Source of the DNA: an uncultured Luteimonas sp.
GTDB lineage: Bacteria; Pseudomonadota; Gammaproteobacteria; Xanthomonadales; Xanthomonadaceae
Assembly: GCA_938008415.1 (NCBI GenBank)
Contig: CALLKI010000090.1
Location: forward strand, 1-22,008
Length of the DNA: 22,008 nucleotides
Reading direction: 5' to 3'
This document shows, one piece after another, positions 1 to 7,608 of this stretch (positions are counted from its first letter, which is position 1; each line of letters opens with the position of its first letter). A program made the translations under genes and the position numbers. The notes below the pieces were generated by a model. The model worked only from the letters and a program-made list of their open reading frames with translations, was not told the origin of the DNA and searched no databases.

Positions 1-71
1 TGGCCTACGGCTACCGGGACGACGCCTACTTCTTCCTGAAGATCCGGGCGGCCTTCCCCGGACTTGGGTGA
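1..71 (+). CDS. Transposase C-terminus, probably ISL3 family (partial)
   Basis: This is the 3' end of a gene that starts left of the window. The readable frame begins at base 3 and ends with TGA at 69-71, leaving 22 residues. The tail contains AYGYRDDAYFFLKIRAAFPG. That resembles the C-terminus of ISL3/IS204-type DDE transposases, where a segment of the form NKIKVIKRMAYG followed by EYFFLKIR closes the catalytic domain. The catalytic Asp and Glu residues lie outside the window, so intactness cannot be judged. The family call rests on memory of this C-terminal motif over a short stretch and is moderate. It could be another DDE transposase with a similar tail. Confidence 0.6.
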   Translation, partial: AYGYRDDAYFFLKIRAAFPGLG

Positions 72-77
72 AGAACC
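1..77 (+). mobile_element. Right end of an insertion sequence (tentative boundary)
   Basis: The transposase stop at 69-71 is followed at once by GAAGAACC (70-77) and then by eight T residues (78-85). ISL3 elements usually end within a few tens of bases of the transposase stop and make 8-bp target duplications. The end is therefore inferred at about 77, with T8 as a candidate duplication. The left end is outside the window, so neither the terminal inverted repeat nor the duplication can be confirmed here. Confidence 0.4.
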
Positions 78-123
78 TTTTTTTTCCGTGCCCCGCCACG
101 CGGACGCGCCCGGCCCGGTGGCC

Positions 124-501
124 TCAACGCGGGGGCGCCGCCAGCTCGCGGGCGTCGAGGAAGCCGTCGCCGTCGGCATCCTGCCGGCGGAAGCGTTCGG
201 CCAGGCGCGCACGGTGCTCCTCGAGGGTGAGCGCGGGCCCCTTCCCGCCCGGCAGTTCGTCCGGCGTCAGCACGCCGTCCCCGTTGCGGTCCATGCGCTC
301 GAACGCATAGCCCATCCACCCGAGGTATTCGTCGAGCGACACCCGGCCGTCGCCATCACGGTCCATCCGCGCCAGGTAGTCGCCGGGATCGGCCACCTGC
401 GCCCGTGCCGCGGGGAACGGCGGCAGGGCGACGAGGAACAGCAGGACGGCGCAGGCTGCTTCGCGGCCGGCCGCGGATCGTGGATGCGGGCCAGTCACCA
501 T
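124..501 (-). CDS. Secreted three-EF-hand calcium-binding protein
   Basis: A 125-residue protein. Residues 15-34 form a hydrophobic export signal with a likely cleavage site after ARA (34). Three canonical EF-hand loops follow: DRDGDGRVSLDE (47-58), DRNGDGVLTPDE (71-82) and DADGDGFLDARE (108-119). Each keeps Asp at loop positions 1, 3 and 5, Gly at 6 and Glu at 12, so all three should bind calcium. The mature protein is probably periplasmic or secreted, and its partner is unknown. The gene follows the desaturase gene with a 25-bp gap on the same strand and may be co-transcribed with it. The chosen ATG lacks a clear Shine-Dalgarno. A slightly later start is possible because the first 14 residues are charged and not typical of a signal peptide. 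Confidence 0.8.
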   Translation of the reverse strand: MVTGPHPRSAAGREAACAVLLFLVALPPFPAARAQVADPGDYLARMDRDGDGRVSLDEYLGWMGYAFERMDRNGDGVLTPDELPGGKGPALTLEEHRARLAERFRRQDADGDGFLDARELAAPPR

Positions 502-508
502 GCGGCTT

Positions 509-524
509 GCGGGTGCGCACCCGC
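509..524. repeat. 16-bp perfect palindrome between desaturase and EF-hand genes
   Basis: GCGGGTGCGCACCCGC reads identically on both strands. It lies in the 25-bp gap between the desaturase stop and the EF-hand start codon. It could form a hairpin that influences readthrough or translation, or serve as a dimeric protein site. With no T-run it is not a classical terminator. Confidence 0.5.
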
Positions 525-526
525 GC

Positions 527-1735
527 TCAGGCGTGCATCGACTGCAGGCGGTAGCCCTTCAGGCGCGCCGCGTATTCCTGCAGCGCGCGGATGCCGCTGG
601 CCTCGGCCTCGCGGCACCAGGCCTGGAGGTTCTGGACCGCCTCGGAAACATTGGTGGTGCGTGCCTCGAGCACGGCCGCCAGCCGGCGCCGGTACTCGAC
701 CAGGGTGCGGATCCGCGGGCGCTGCTCGATCCACTGCTGCAGCTGCTCGCGGGCGTCCGGCGGGAGCCAGCGGCCGTCGTCCGCCAGCGCCTTGCGCATC
801 CGGCGCGGCAGCAGCGAGCGCAGCTTCGCACCGGCGGCCCGGGCCTCCTCGCGCAACGCCGGCATCAGCACGTTGCGGCGGTAGTCGGTCATCGCCTGGA
901 AGCGGTGCGCCAGCAGCGCCTTCAGCGTGTCGGCGTCGGGCACATGGATGTTCGGGCGCACGTCCAGCGACGGCGCGACCCGCAGCACCTTCGCCAGCTT
1001 CAGCTTCTCCAGGCCGCGGATCACCAGCCAGCCGATGTCCACTTCCCAGCGGCGCAGCGCGAACTTGGCCGAACTCGGGAAGGCGTGGTGGTTGTTATGC
1101 AGCTCCTCGCCGCCGATCCAGACGCCCCAGGGGCTGAGGTTGGTCGCGGTGTCGGTGGTGTCGAAGTTGCGGTAGCCCCACCAGTGGCCCAGGCCATTGA
1201 CCACGCCTGCGGCCCAGAACGGGATCCACAGCATCTGGATCGCCCAGACGGCGACGCCGGCGAAGCCGAACAGCACGAAGCTGACCAGCAGCAGCAGGGT
1301 CGGCCCGAGCGTGGCATGCGGGGTGTACAGGTGGCGCTCGATCCAGTCGTCCGGGGTGCCGCGGCCGTACTGCTCGATGTCGGCGCGCATGCCACGGGCC
1401 TCGCGGTACAGCTCCACGCCGCGCCAGAACACCGTGCCGATGCCCTTGAACTGCGGGCTGTGGGGGTCTTCCTCGGTCTCGCACTTGGCGTGGTGCTTGC
1501 GGTGGATGGCCACCCATTCCTTGGTGATCATCGACGTGGTCAGCCACGTCCAGAACCGGAAGAAGTGGGCGACGACGGGATGGAAGTCGACGCCGCGGTG
1601 GGCCTGGCTGCGGTGCAGGTACAGCGTGACCGAGAAGATGGTCAGCTGGGTCATGACCAGCAGATAGAGCACGAGCTGCCAGAAGCCGAACTGCAACAGG
1701 CCGCCGGCCAGGAAATCGATCAGGGAAACAGACAT
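527..1735 (-). CDS. Membrane fatty acid desaturase (acyl-CoA/delta-9 type)
   Basis: A 402-residue di-iron membrane desaturase that introduces a cis double bond into acyl chains, contributing to membrane fluidity. The three histidine clusters of the family are intact: HRSQAH (41-46), HRKHH (78-82) and HNNHH (213-217). Hydrophobic segments occur near 20-40, 60-75, 135-155 and 155-175. The roughly 400-residue length, with a long charged C-terminal tail, fits the bacterial DesA-like group. The start at MSVSLIDF was preferred over an in-frame ATG ten codons upstream (1765) because the family normally begins there. Neither start has a convincing Shine-Dalgarno. The gene is divergent from mutM and followed by the EF-hand gene. 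Whether the substrate is acyl-CoA or phospholipid-bound acyl chains cannot be told. Confidence 0.9.
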   Translation of the reverse strand: MSVSLIDFLAGGLLQFGFWQLVLYLLVMTQLTIFSVTLYLHRSQAHRGVDFHPVVAHFFRFWTWLTTSMITKEWVAIHRKHHAKCETEEDPHSPQFKGIGTVFWRGVELYREARGMRADIEQYGRGTPDDWIERHLYTPHATLGPTLLLLVSFVLFGFAGVAVWAIQMLWIPFWAAGVVNGLGHWWGYRNFDTTDTATNLSPWGVWIGGEELHNNHHAFPSSAKFALRRWEVDIGWLVIRGLEKLKLAKVLRVAPSLDVRPNIHVPDADTLKALLAHRFQAMTDYRRNVLMPALREEARAAGAKLRSLLPRRMRKALADDGRWLPPDAREQLQQWIEQRPRIRTLVEYRRRLAAVLEARTTNVSEAVQNLQAWCREAEASGIRALQEYAARLKGYRLQSMHA

Positions 1736-1878
1736 GGTGACGCCACGCGGGAGGAACGGGCCCATGATGGGCCCCCGCGGGGAGGAAAGCCAGCCCTTGC
1801 CGGACGGACGGCGCCTTCGCGTTCATGCGCGGCGGGGACGGCTTGCGCGCGGGCACGCGCGCCCCCACGCTTGCGCGC

Positions 1879-2691
1879 ATGCCTGAACTGCCCGAAGTCG
1901 AGACCACGCGGCGCGGCATCGCGCCGCACCTGGAAGGTCGCCGCGTGCGCGCCGTCACCCTGCGCCGGCGCGACCTGCGCTGGCCGATTCCTCCCGAAAT
2001 CAACAGCTTGCTGCCGGGAAGGCGCATTCAGGCCGTGCGCCGGCGCGCCAAGTACCTGCTGCTCGACACCGATGCCGGCAGCGCACTGCTGCACCTTGGC
2101 ATGTCCGGCAGCCTGCGTGTGCTGCCCGCCGGGGCGCCCGCGCGCGAGCACGACCACGTCGACCTGCTGCTGGATTCGGGCCGGGTGCTCCGCTTCAACG
2201 ACCCGCGGCGGTTCGGCTGCCTGCTCTGGCAGCCGCCGGGCGAGCTCCACCCGCTGCTGCGCGGGCTGGGCCCGGAGCCGCTCTCGGACGGATTCGACGG
2301 CGAACTGCTCTATGAACGCAGCCGGGGGCGCAGCGCGCCGGTCAAGGCCTTCCTGATGGACCAGCGCATCGTGGTCGGCGTGGGCAACATCTACGCGGCC
2401 GAGGCCCTGTTCGAAGCGGGGATCTCCCCCTTCCGCCCGGCCGGGAAGGTCTCGCGCGAGCGCTACCGCCTGCTCGCGGACGCGGTCAAGCGCATCCTCG
2501 GGCGCGCCATCCGCCGCGGCGGCACCACCCTGCGCGACTTCCTCGCGCCCGACGGCGCGCCCGGCTATTTCGAGCAGGAACTGGCCGCCTACGGCCGCGG
2601 CGGCGAACCCTGCCCGCGCTGCAGCCGGCCGCTGAAGGAAGCCGTGCTGGCGCAGCGGGCCACGGTCTGGTGCGGCCACTGCCAGCGCTGA
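1879..2691 (+). CDS. mutM: Formamidopyrimidine-DNA glycosylase (Fpg/MutM)
   Basis: A 270-residue bifunctional base-excision repair enzyme that removes 8-oxoguanine and formamidopyrimidines and cleaves the abasic site by beta,delta-elimination. The start is fixed by MPELPEVETTRRG. After loss of Met, Pro2 is the Schiff-base nucleophile and Glu3 is catalytic. A conserved Lys lies in RRRAKYLLL (near 60). The helix-two-turn-helix region carries VGVGNIYAAEALFEAGISP. The C-terminal zinc finger has C245-x2-C248 and C265-x2-C268, the last one two residues before the end. Length is normal for the family. The gene stands alone, divergent from the desaturase and followed 72 bp later by the sigma factor gene. 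A GC-rich stem-loop (2698-2723) follows the stop but has no T-run. Confidence 0.97.
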   Translation: MPELPEVETTRRGIAPHLEGRRVRAVTLRRRDLRWPIPPEINSLLPGRRIQAVRRRAKYLLLDTDAGSALLHLGMSGSLRVLPAGAPAREHDHVDLLLDSGRVLRFNDPRRFGCLLWQPPGELHPLLRGLGPEPLSDGFDGELLYERSRGRSAPVKAFLMDQRIVVGVGNIYAAEALFEAGISPFRPAGKVSRERYRLLADAVKRILGRAIRRGGTTLRDFLAPDGAPGYFEQELAAYGRGGEPCPRCSRPLKEAVLAQRATVWCGHCQR

Positions 2692-2731
2692 CCCCCTGAC
2701 CGGGGCCGGTGGCCGGGCCGGTCCTTCGCGG

Positions 2732-2737
2732 TATAGT
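2732..2737 (+). promoter_or_regulatory. Putative -10 box of the sigma factor/kinase operon
   Basis: TATAGT matches five of six bases of the sigma-70 -10 consensus and lies 27 bp before the sigma factor start. The DNA 16-18 bp further upstream is GC-rich with no recognisable -35 element, so activation or an alternative sigma factor may be needed. An imperfect inverted repeat (GACCGG ... CCGGTC, 2698-2723) covers the expected -35 zone. Confidence 0.4.
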
Positions 2738-2763
2738 CGCCGCTGTTGCGAGGGGAACGCACG

Positions 2764-3327
2764 ATGGCAGACACCGCCGACATCACGCTCTGGCTCAATG
2801 CCGCCCGGGAAGGCGACCGGAGCGCACTGGACCAGGTCCTGGGCACGCTCTACCACGAACTGCATGCCATGGCCCGGCGACAGCTGTCCGGGCAGATGGG
2901 GCACACGCTCGATGCCACCGCGCTGGTCCACGAGGCCTACCTGAAGCTGGTCGGCCGCCGCGAGATCCAGTTCGACGACCGTGCCCATTTCTTCGCCTAC
3001 GCCGCCTCCGCCATGCGCAGCGTGGTGGTGGACTATGCCCGCCAGCGGCTGGCGCAGAAGCGCGGAGGCGACCTGCACCGCGTCACCGACCTGCCGCAGG
3101 ACCTCGAGGGCGGCCTGCGCGTGGACGAGGAGATGCTGGGCCTGGACACCGCGCTCACCCGTCTGGCCGCGGTCGACGAGCGCCTGGCCAGGGTCGTGGA
3201 ACTGCGCTATTTCGCCGGCCTGTCCGAAGCGGAGATCGCGTCGCTGATGGGCCGGTCCGAGCGCAGCATCCGCCGTGACTGGCAGAAGGCGCGCATGTTC
3301 CTGCTCGCGGCGCTGAAGGACTCCTGA
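2764..3327 (+). CDS. ECF sigma factor, ECF43-like (kinase-linked)
   Basis: A 187-residue extracytoplasmic-function sigma factor. Region 2 spans about residues 15-90 and includes HTLDATALVHEAYLKL and HFFAYAASAMRSVVVDYARQR. Region 4 holds the helix-turn-helix RYFAGLSEAEIASLMGRSER near 140-165. The ATG is chosen because AGGGGAA (2751-2757) sits six bases upstream; an in-frame ATG at 2746 has no such site. Most ECF factors read DAEDLVQE in region 2.2. Here it is DATALVHE, so Thr52 (codon 2917-2919) and Ala53 replace the acidic pair. In the characterised Xanthomonas citri EcfK and Vibrio EcfP systems, a kinase encoded next door phosphorylates a threonine in this region to allow core-polymerase binding. 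The gene ends 37 bp before a Ser/Thr kinase gene, supporting the same logic. No anti-sigma factor gene is present. Confidence 0.92.
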   Translation: MADTADITLWLNAAREGDRSALDQVLGTLYHELHAMARRQLSGQMGHTLDATALVHEAYLKLVGRREIQFDDRAHFFAYAASAMRSVVVDYARQRLAQKRGGDLHRVTDLPQDLEGGLRVDEEMLGLDTALTRLAAVDERLARVVELRYFAGLSEAEIASLMGRSERSIRRDWQKARMFLLAALKDS

Positions 3328-3364
3328 GCCGCGCCATGGTCGGCGTGGCGACGGATTGACCACG

Positions 3365-6181
3365 ATGGACGCGGAACGCTGGCAAAAACTGTCGCCCCTG
3401 CTCGACGCGCTGCTCGACCTCGACGACGACGAGCGCACGCGCAGGCTCGGGGAAATCCGCGCGCAGGACCCGCAACTGGCAGACGACCTCGAGGAGCTGA
3501 TCCGGCTGGAAGCCGGCGGCGACGACCTGCTCTCCAGGCCGCTGGTGGCGCCGAACGCCGGCATCGTGCCGGGCAGGATGGTCGGCCCCTACGAGCTCGA
3601 GCGGCTGCTGGGCGAAGGCGGGATGGGCCAGGTCTGGCTGGCGCGGCGCGCCGACGGCCTGTACCAGCGCAGGGTGGCGCTCAAGCTGCTGCGCCCGGGC
3701 ATCGCCGACCCCAGCCTGCGCCTGCGCTTCACCCGCGAGCGGCAGATACTGGCGAGGCTGGAACACCCGCACATCGCGCGCCTGCTCGACGCCGGCATCA
3801 GCAGCGACCAGCAGCCCTACCTCGCACTCGAGTACGTCGAGGGGGAGCCGATCACCGACTGGTGCCGCGCCCGCGACCCCGACACCAGGACACGCGTGCG
3901 CCTGTTCCTGCAGGTCTGCGAGGCGGTCAGCCACGCGCACACCAACCTCATCGTCCACCGCGACCTCAAACCCTCGAACATCCTGGTCACGCCGCTGGAC
4001 GAAGTGCGGCTGCTCGACTTCGGCATCGCCAAGCTGCTGGGCACCCACGACGCGAACGAACGCACGGGCACCGGCCTGCGCACCTTCACCCTGCACTACG
4101 CGGCACCGGAACAGATCCGCGGCGAGCCGGTCACCACCATGACCGACGTGTACTCGCTGGGCGTGATCCTGTATGAACTGCTCGCCGACCAGAAGCCCTA
4201 CAGGCTCAAGCGCCAGACCGACGCGCAGTGGGAGGAGGCGATCCTCAACGTCGACCCGGTGCGCCCCTCCCAGGCCATCCTGCGCTCGCTCGACACCGCG
4301 ACCAGCCCGGCGCTGATGCGCCGGCGCATGCGCGAGGTGGCCGGCGACCTCGACAACATCGTGCTCAAGGCGCTGGCGAAGAAGCCGGAGCACCGTTACC
4401 CCTCGGTGGAGGCGCTCGCGCTCGACCTGCGCCGCTGGCTCGACGGCCGCCCGGTGATGGCACGGCCGCAGAGCGTGCTCTACCGCATGCGCAAGTTCAT
4501 GTCGCGGCACCGCTGGGCGGTGGCCACCACCGCGGTCGTCACCCTGGTGCTGGTCGGCGCGCTTGCCATGGTGGCCTGGCAGGCGCGGCAGGCAATCAAC
4601 GAAAGCGCGCGCGCGCAGGCGATGCAGAACTTCGTCATCGGCCTGTTCGAGAACGCAGGGAGCACGTCGACTTCGACGCCGCTCGACGTGCGCCAGCTGC
4701 TGGCAGCGGGCGTGCAGCGCGGCGACCAGGAGCTGGCCCGGCAGCCCGTGGCGCGCGCCGAGCTGCTCGGCCTGGTCGCGCGCCTGCGCCTCGGGCTGGG
4801 CGACTACGAGGAGGCGCACCGGCTGCTGCAGCGGCAGGCCTCGATCATCGCAACGCTCGACTCCCCGCCCGCCAGCCTGCGCCTGCAGGCGGCCAGCAAC
4901 CTCGGCCGCACCCTGCGGCTGATGGGCCGCAGCGGGGCGTGCGTGGACACGATGCAGCCGTTGCTGTCCCTTGCCTCGCACGAAAACCGCCGGCTGCCGG
5001 TGCTGACTGCCGACTTCTACTCCCAGCTCGGGCGCTGCCAACGCGACCAGGGCAACCGCGAGGCGGCGCGGGCCCTGTTCCTGCGCTCGCTCGCGCTGCG
5101 TCGCGACCCGTTGCGTGACGACGCCGGCATCGTCGAGAACCTCGCCGACCTCGCCTCACTGCACGCCGGCGCCGGCGACGGCCTGCGCGCGCTGCACGAG
5201 ATGCGCGCGGCGCTGGCCCTGTTGCGCAGCAGCGTGGGCGAGCGCCATCCGCTCGCCATCGACCTGCTGCGCTCGCTGTGCTCGCTCGAGCGCGACCGGA
5301 CCAACATCCGCGCGGCCGAGAAGGACTGCACGCAGGCGGTGGACCTGGCGATGGAGCTTTACGGCCCGCAGCATCCGGCCACCATCGACGCGAGGCGGCA
5401 ACTGGCGGCCGTCCACGTCGACCAGGGCCGGCTGGCCGAGGCGCAGGCGGCATTCCAGGAGGCGCAGGCCTGGCTGACGACCAGGTTCAGCCCGGATCAC
5501 CCGGACGTGGCACGCAATTACAACAGCCTCGCCATCGTCGCCTGGGAGCGCGGCGACATCGCCACCGCGCTGGATTACATGCGCCGCGCCGTGCGGGTCT
5601 GGCGGGACGCGGAGCGGCCTCCCCTGTACGCATCGATACTGTTCAACAACGCGATGGTGCTGCACGACGCCGGCCGCGACCGCGAGGCGCTGCCGATGCT
5701 GTACGAATCGCTGCGCATCCGCCGCCAGGCCCATGGCCCGGGCCACGGTCTGGTCGGCGACACCCTGCGGCTGATCGGCGAGGTCGAGGCCGCGCTCGGC
5801 AACGACGACTTGGCGGCAAGGTCATTGGCGGAAGCCGCCACCATCACCCGCGAGAACTATGGCCCCGAGCACGCGCACACCCGGCGCGCGGAAGTCTCGC
5901 TCGCCGCATTCCGGGCGATGCGTGGCAACGGGGCGGCGCTGGCGACGCTCGACCGGATCGGCGCGCTGCCGGAATCCGACCAGGAACTGCGCAAGACGGT
6001 GTGGCTGGCACGGGCCTACGCGGCACGCGCACGCTGCACGGGCCCGCAACGCGCGGCCGCGCTGGCCTCGCTGCAGTCGCTCGACACCACGCTGCGGGCG
6101 GCCCTGCCGGAAGGCGGCGTCGTGGCCCGCGAGATCCGCCGGATCCAGGCCGAATGCCTGTCGCGCCCGCCGGGTGCGTGA
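3365..6181 (+). CDS. Transmembrane Hanks-type Ser/Thr kinase with periplasmic TPR sensor
   Basis: A 938-residue receptor-type kinase. An acidic helical N-terminus (1-70) precedes the kinase domain. That domain has the glycine loop GEGGMGQV (from 83), ATP-binding Lys107 in VALKLL, catalytic Asp200 in HRDLKPSN, Asp218 in DFG and the APE motif in HYAAPEQI. One membrane helix, WAVATTAVVTLVLVGALAMV (from 384), then leads to about 530 residues of helical TPR-like repeats reaching nearly to the end, presumably periplasmic. No catalytic residue is missing, so it should be active. The ATG at 3365 is preferred over a TTG nine bases upstream; ribosome-binding signals are weak for both. Position and type match PknS/PknT-like kinases that activate a neighbouring ECF sigma factor. 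The signal sensed by the TPR region is unknown. Confidence 0.93.
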   Translation: MDAERWQKLSPLLDALLDLDDDERTRRLGEIRAQDPQLADDLEELIRLEAGGDDLLSRPLVAPNAGIVPGRMVGPYELERLLGEGGMGQVWLARRADGLYQRRVALKLLRPGIADPSLRLRFTRERQILARLEHPHIARLLDAGISSDQQPYLALEYVEGEPITDWCRARDPDTRTRVRLFLQVCEAVSHAHTNLIVHRDLKPSNILVTPLDEVRLLDFGIAKLLGTHDANERTGTGLRTFTLHYAAPEQIRGEPVTTMTDVYSLGVILYELLADQKPYRLKRQTDAQWEEAILNVDPVRPSQAILRSLDTATSPALMRRRMREVAGDLDNIVLKALAKKPEHRYPSVEALALDLRRWLDGRPVMARPQSVLYRMRKFMSRHRWAVATTAVVTLVLVGALAMVAWQARQAINESARAQAMQNFVIGLFENAGSTSTSTPLDVRQLLAAGVQRGDQELARQPVARAELLGLVARLRLGLGDYEEAHRLLQRQASIIATLDSPPASLRLQAASNLGRTLRLMGRSGACVDTMQPLLSLASHENRRLPVLTADFYSQLGRCQRDQGNREAARALFLRSLALRRDPLRDDAGIVENLADLASLHAGAGDGLRALHEMRAALALLRSSVGERHPLAIDLLRSLCSLERDRTNIRAAEKDCTQAVDLAMELYGPQHPATIDARRQLAAVHVDQGRLAEAQAAFQEAQAWLTTRFSPDHPDVARNYNSLAIVAWERGDIATALDYMRRAVRVWRDAERPPLYASILFNNAMVLHDAGRDREALPMLYESLRIRRQAHGPGHGLVGDTLRLIGEVEAALGNDDLAARSLAEAATITRENYGPEHAHTRRAEVSLAAFRAMRGNGAALATLDRIGALPESDQELRKTVWLARAYAARARCTGPQRAAALASLQSLDTTLRAALPEGGVVAREIRRIQAECLSRPPGA

Positions 6182-6199
6182 CCGGCGCTGCCCCGCCGG
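6182..6199. terminator. GC-rich stem-loop between convergent kinase and tdk genes
   Basis: CCGGCG (6182-6187) pairs perfectly with CGCCGG (6194-6199) across a six-base loop, filling the whole gap between the two convergent stop codons. There is no T-run, so it would at most slow polymerase or protect mRNA ends. Confidence 0.35.
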
Positions 6200-6200
6200 G

Positions 6201-6824
6201 TCAGAGCGGCAGCGGCGGCTGCAGCGGCTCGATCCGCCCCTCGCCCCGCATGATCCGCTTGAACTCGGCGCGGCTGACCGAGACGTAGCGTTCGTTGCCG
6301 CCGATCTCGACCTGGGGGCCGTCCTTCACCGCGCGGCCCTGCCCGTCCACCCGCACGGTCATCGTCGCCTTCTTGCCGGTGTGGCAGATGGTCTTGATCT
6401 CCTGCAGCTCGTCCGCCCAGGCCAGCAGGTACTGGCTGCCCTCGAACAGCTCGCCGCGGAAATCGGTGCGCAGGCCGTAGCACAGCACCGGCACGCGCAG
6501 CTGGTCCACCACCTCGCTGAGTTGCCAGACCTGCGCCCGGGTCAGGAACTGCGCCTCGTCCACGAGCACGCAGTCGAGTTTGCCGTTGGCGGCGACGTCG
6601 GCCTCCACCATCGCCTCCAGGTCGTCGTCGCGGTCGAAGGCCACGCCCTGCTCGCTCAGGCCGATGCGCGAGGCCACGCGTCCGCCAGCGCCGGCACGGT
6701 TGTCGAGCCGCGGGGTGAGGATCAGCACGCGCATGCCCCGCTCGCGGTAGTTGTGCGCCGACTGCAGCAGCGTGGTCGTCTTCCCGGCGTTCATCGCCGA
6801 GTAGTAGAAGTAGAGCTTGGCCAT
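6201..6824 (-). CDS. tdk: Thymidine kinase, type II
   Basis: A 207-residue cytosolic enzyme that phosphorylates thymidine to dTMP in pyrimidine salvage. The P-loop SAMNAGKTT lies at 9-17. The Walker B/catalytic segment VDEAQFL includes Glu90, the equivalent of the E. coli catalytic Glu. The lasso region ends in GGNERYVSVSRAEF. In E. coli Tdk the lasso is held by zinc on three Cys and one His. Here only the first Cys (ICHTGKKATM) is visible and the later positions are Gly, Ser and Glu, so zinc binding is probably lost or altered. A GGGG ribosome-binding element precedes ATG closely. The gene starts 22 bp after the stop of the Sel1-repeat gene on the same strand, so the two may share a transcript. 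Confidence 0.95.
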   Translation of the reverse strand: MAKLYFYYSAMNAGKTTTLLQSAHNYRERGMRVLILTPRLDNRAGAGGRVASRIGLSEQGVAFDRDDDLEAMVEADVAANGKLDCVLVDEAQFLTRAQVWQLSEVVDQLRVPVLCYGLRTDFRGELFEGSQYLLAWADELQEIKTICHTGKKATMTVRVDGQGRAVKDGPQVEIGGNERYVSVSRAEFKRIMRGEGRIEPLQPPLPL

Positions 6825-6846
6825 TGCCCCAGTTTACGCTGGGACC

Positions 6847-7575
6847 TCACTCGTCCTCACGCGGCGGCGCCCCCCGGTCCACCTTTTCGAGATCGCCGAT
6901 TTCCACCGTCCCGCGCCGCGGGGCCCGCCAGATCTCGTCGTGCATCCGCCAGTATTCGGCAGGTTCCCAGTACCTCGGGGCATAGTATTCCTCGCCACGC
7001 AAGGTCATCCCGGTACCTGCCAGAGGCCCGGTAAAGGGGATGATCTCCAGAAGCCCGACGCTGCCAAGACGGCTGCCCGTCACCTCCCGGCGCGCGCGCC
7101 GCAACACGGCCTCGAGCCGTGGCTTGGCCACTTCGTCGCCGTACTGCGCCAGGATCTCCTGACCCCGTTCAAGCGCCTCGGCACGCTCGGCCTCGCTCAA
7201 CGCATCCCAGTAGCGTTCGCGGAACGCGACCAGGTCGGGGTAGAGCCTCTCGGCGGCAATGTCCATCCAGGCATAGGCGATCGGCCGGTCCTGCGGCACG
7301 CCACGGCCTTCCCAGTACATCTCCGCGATCATGGCCTGCGACGGCTTGTCGGCATAGCGCGCCGCGCGGCGGAAATAGACCAAGGCCATCTCGTAGTCTT
7401 TTTCCCTGTAGGCCTGGATACCCGCGTTGCGCCAGCGCAGATCCGGGTGCGCACCCAGAAACCCATCGGTCAGGACCGCCGGGTCGATCCCCCGCTGCCT
7501 GGTTTCTTCCGCGGCCCCGGCGCCCACGGGAACCGCCAGGCACAGCCACAGGATCAGGAACAGCCGTCCAGCCAT
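6847..7575 (-). CDS. Secreted Sel1-repeat/TPR-like protein of unknown function
   Basis: A 242-residue protein with an N-terminal signal peptide (hydrophobic 5-20, likely cleavage near AGA-AEE at 21-22). Residues about 50-75 form a TPR-like helix pair (AYREKDYEMALVYFRRAARY). This is followed by one clear Sel1-type unit with EMYWEGRGVPQDRPIAYAWM. The C-terminal half is rich in Arg, Glu and Tyr and matches no family I recognise. The start is supported by GGAGAGAGGGG just upstream of ATG. Sel1 repeats mediate protein contacts, so this is probably a periplasmic scaffold or adaptor. It lies upstream of tdk and divergent from rep (92-bp gap). No catalytic residues are evident. Confidence 0.75.
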   Translation of the reverse strand: MAGRLFLILWLCLAVPVGAGAAEETRQRGIDPAVLTDGFLGAHPDLRWRNAGIQAYREKDYEMALVYFRRAARYADKPSQAMIAEMYWEGRGVPQDRPIAYAWMDIAAERLYPDLVAFRERYWDALSEAERAEALERGQEILAQYGDEVAKPRLEAVLRRARREVTGSRLGSVGLLEIIPFTGPLAGTGMTLRGEEYYAPRYWEPAEYWRMHDEIWRAPRRGTVEIGDLEKVDRGAPPREDE

Positions 7576-7608
7576 GGCCCCTCTCTCCGCATTTCTGTTC
7601 CGCCCAGT

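Noticed and set aside
3336..3359. Seven-codon frame between sigma factor and kinase whose stop overlaps a TTG
   Set aside because: Too short and without a ribosome-binding site; translational coupling to the kinase is possible but not supported.
1720..5041. Two long minus-strand frames (614 and 628 codons) across mutM, the sigma factor and the kinase
   Set aside because: Both overlap well-recognised plus-strand genes, show low-complexity composition and have no ribosome-binding sites.
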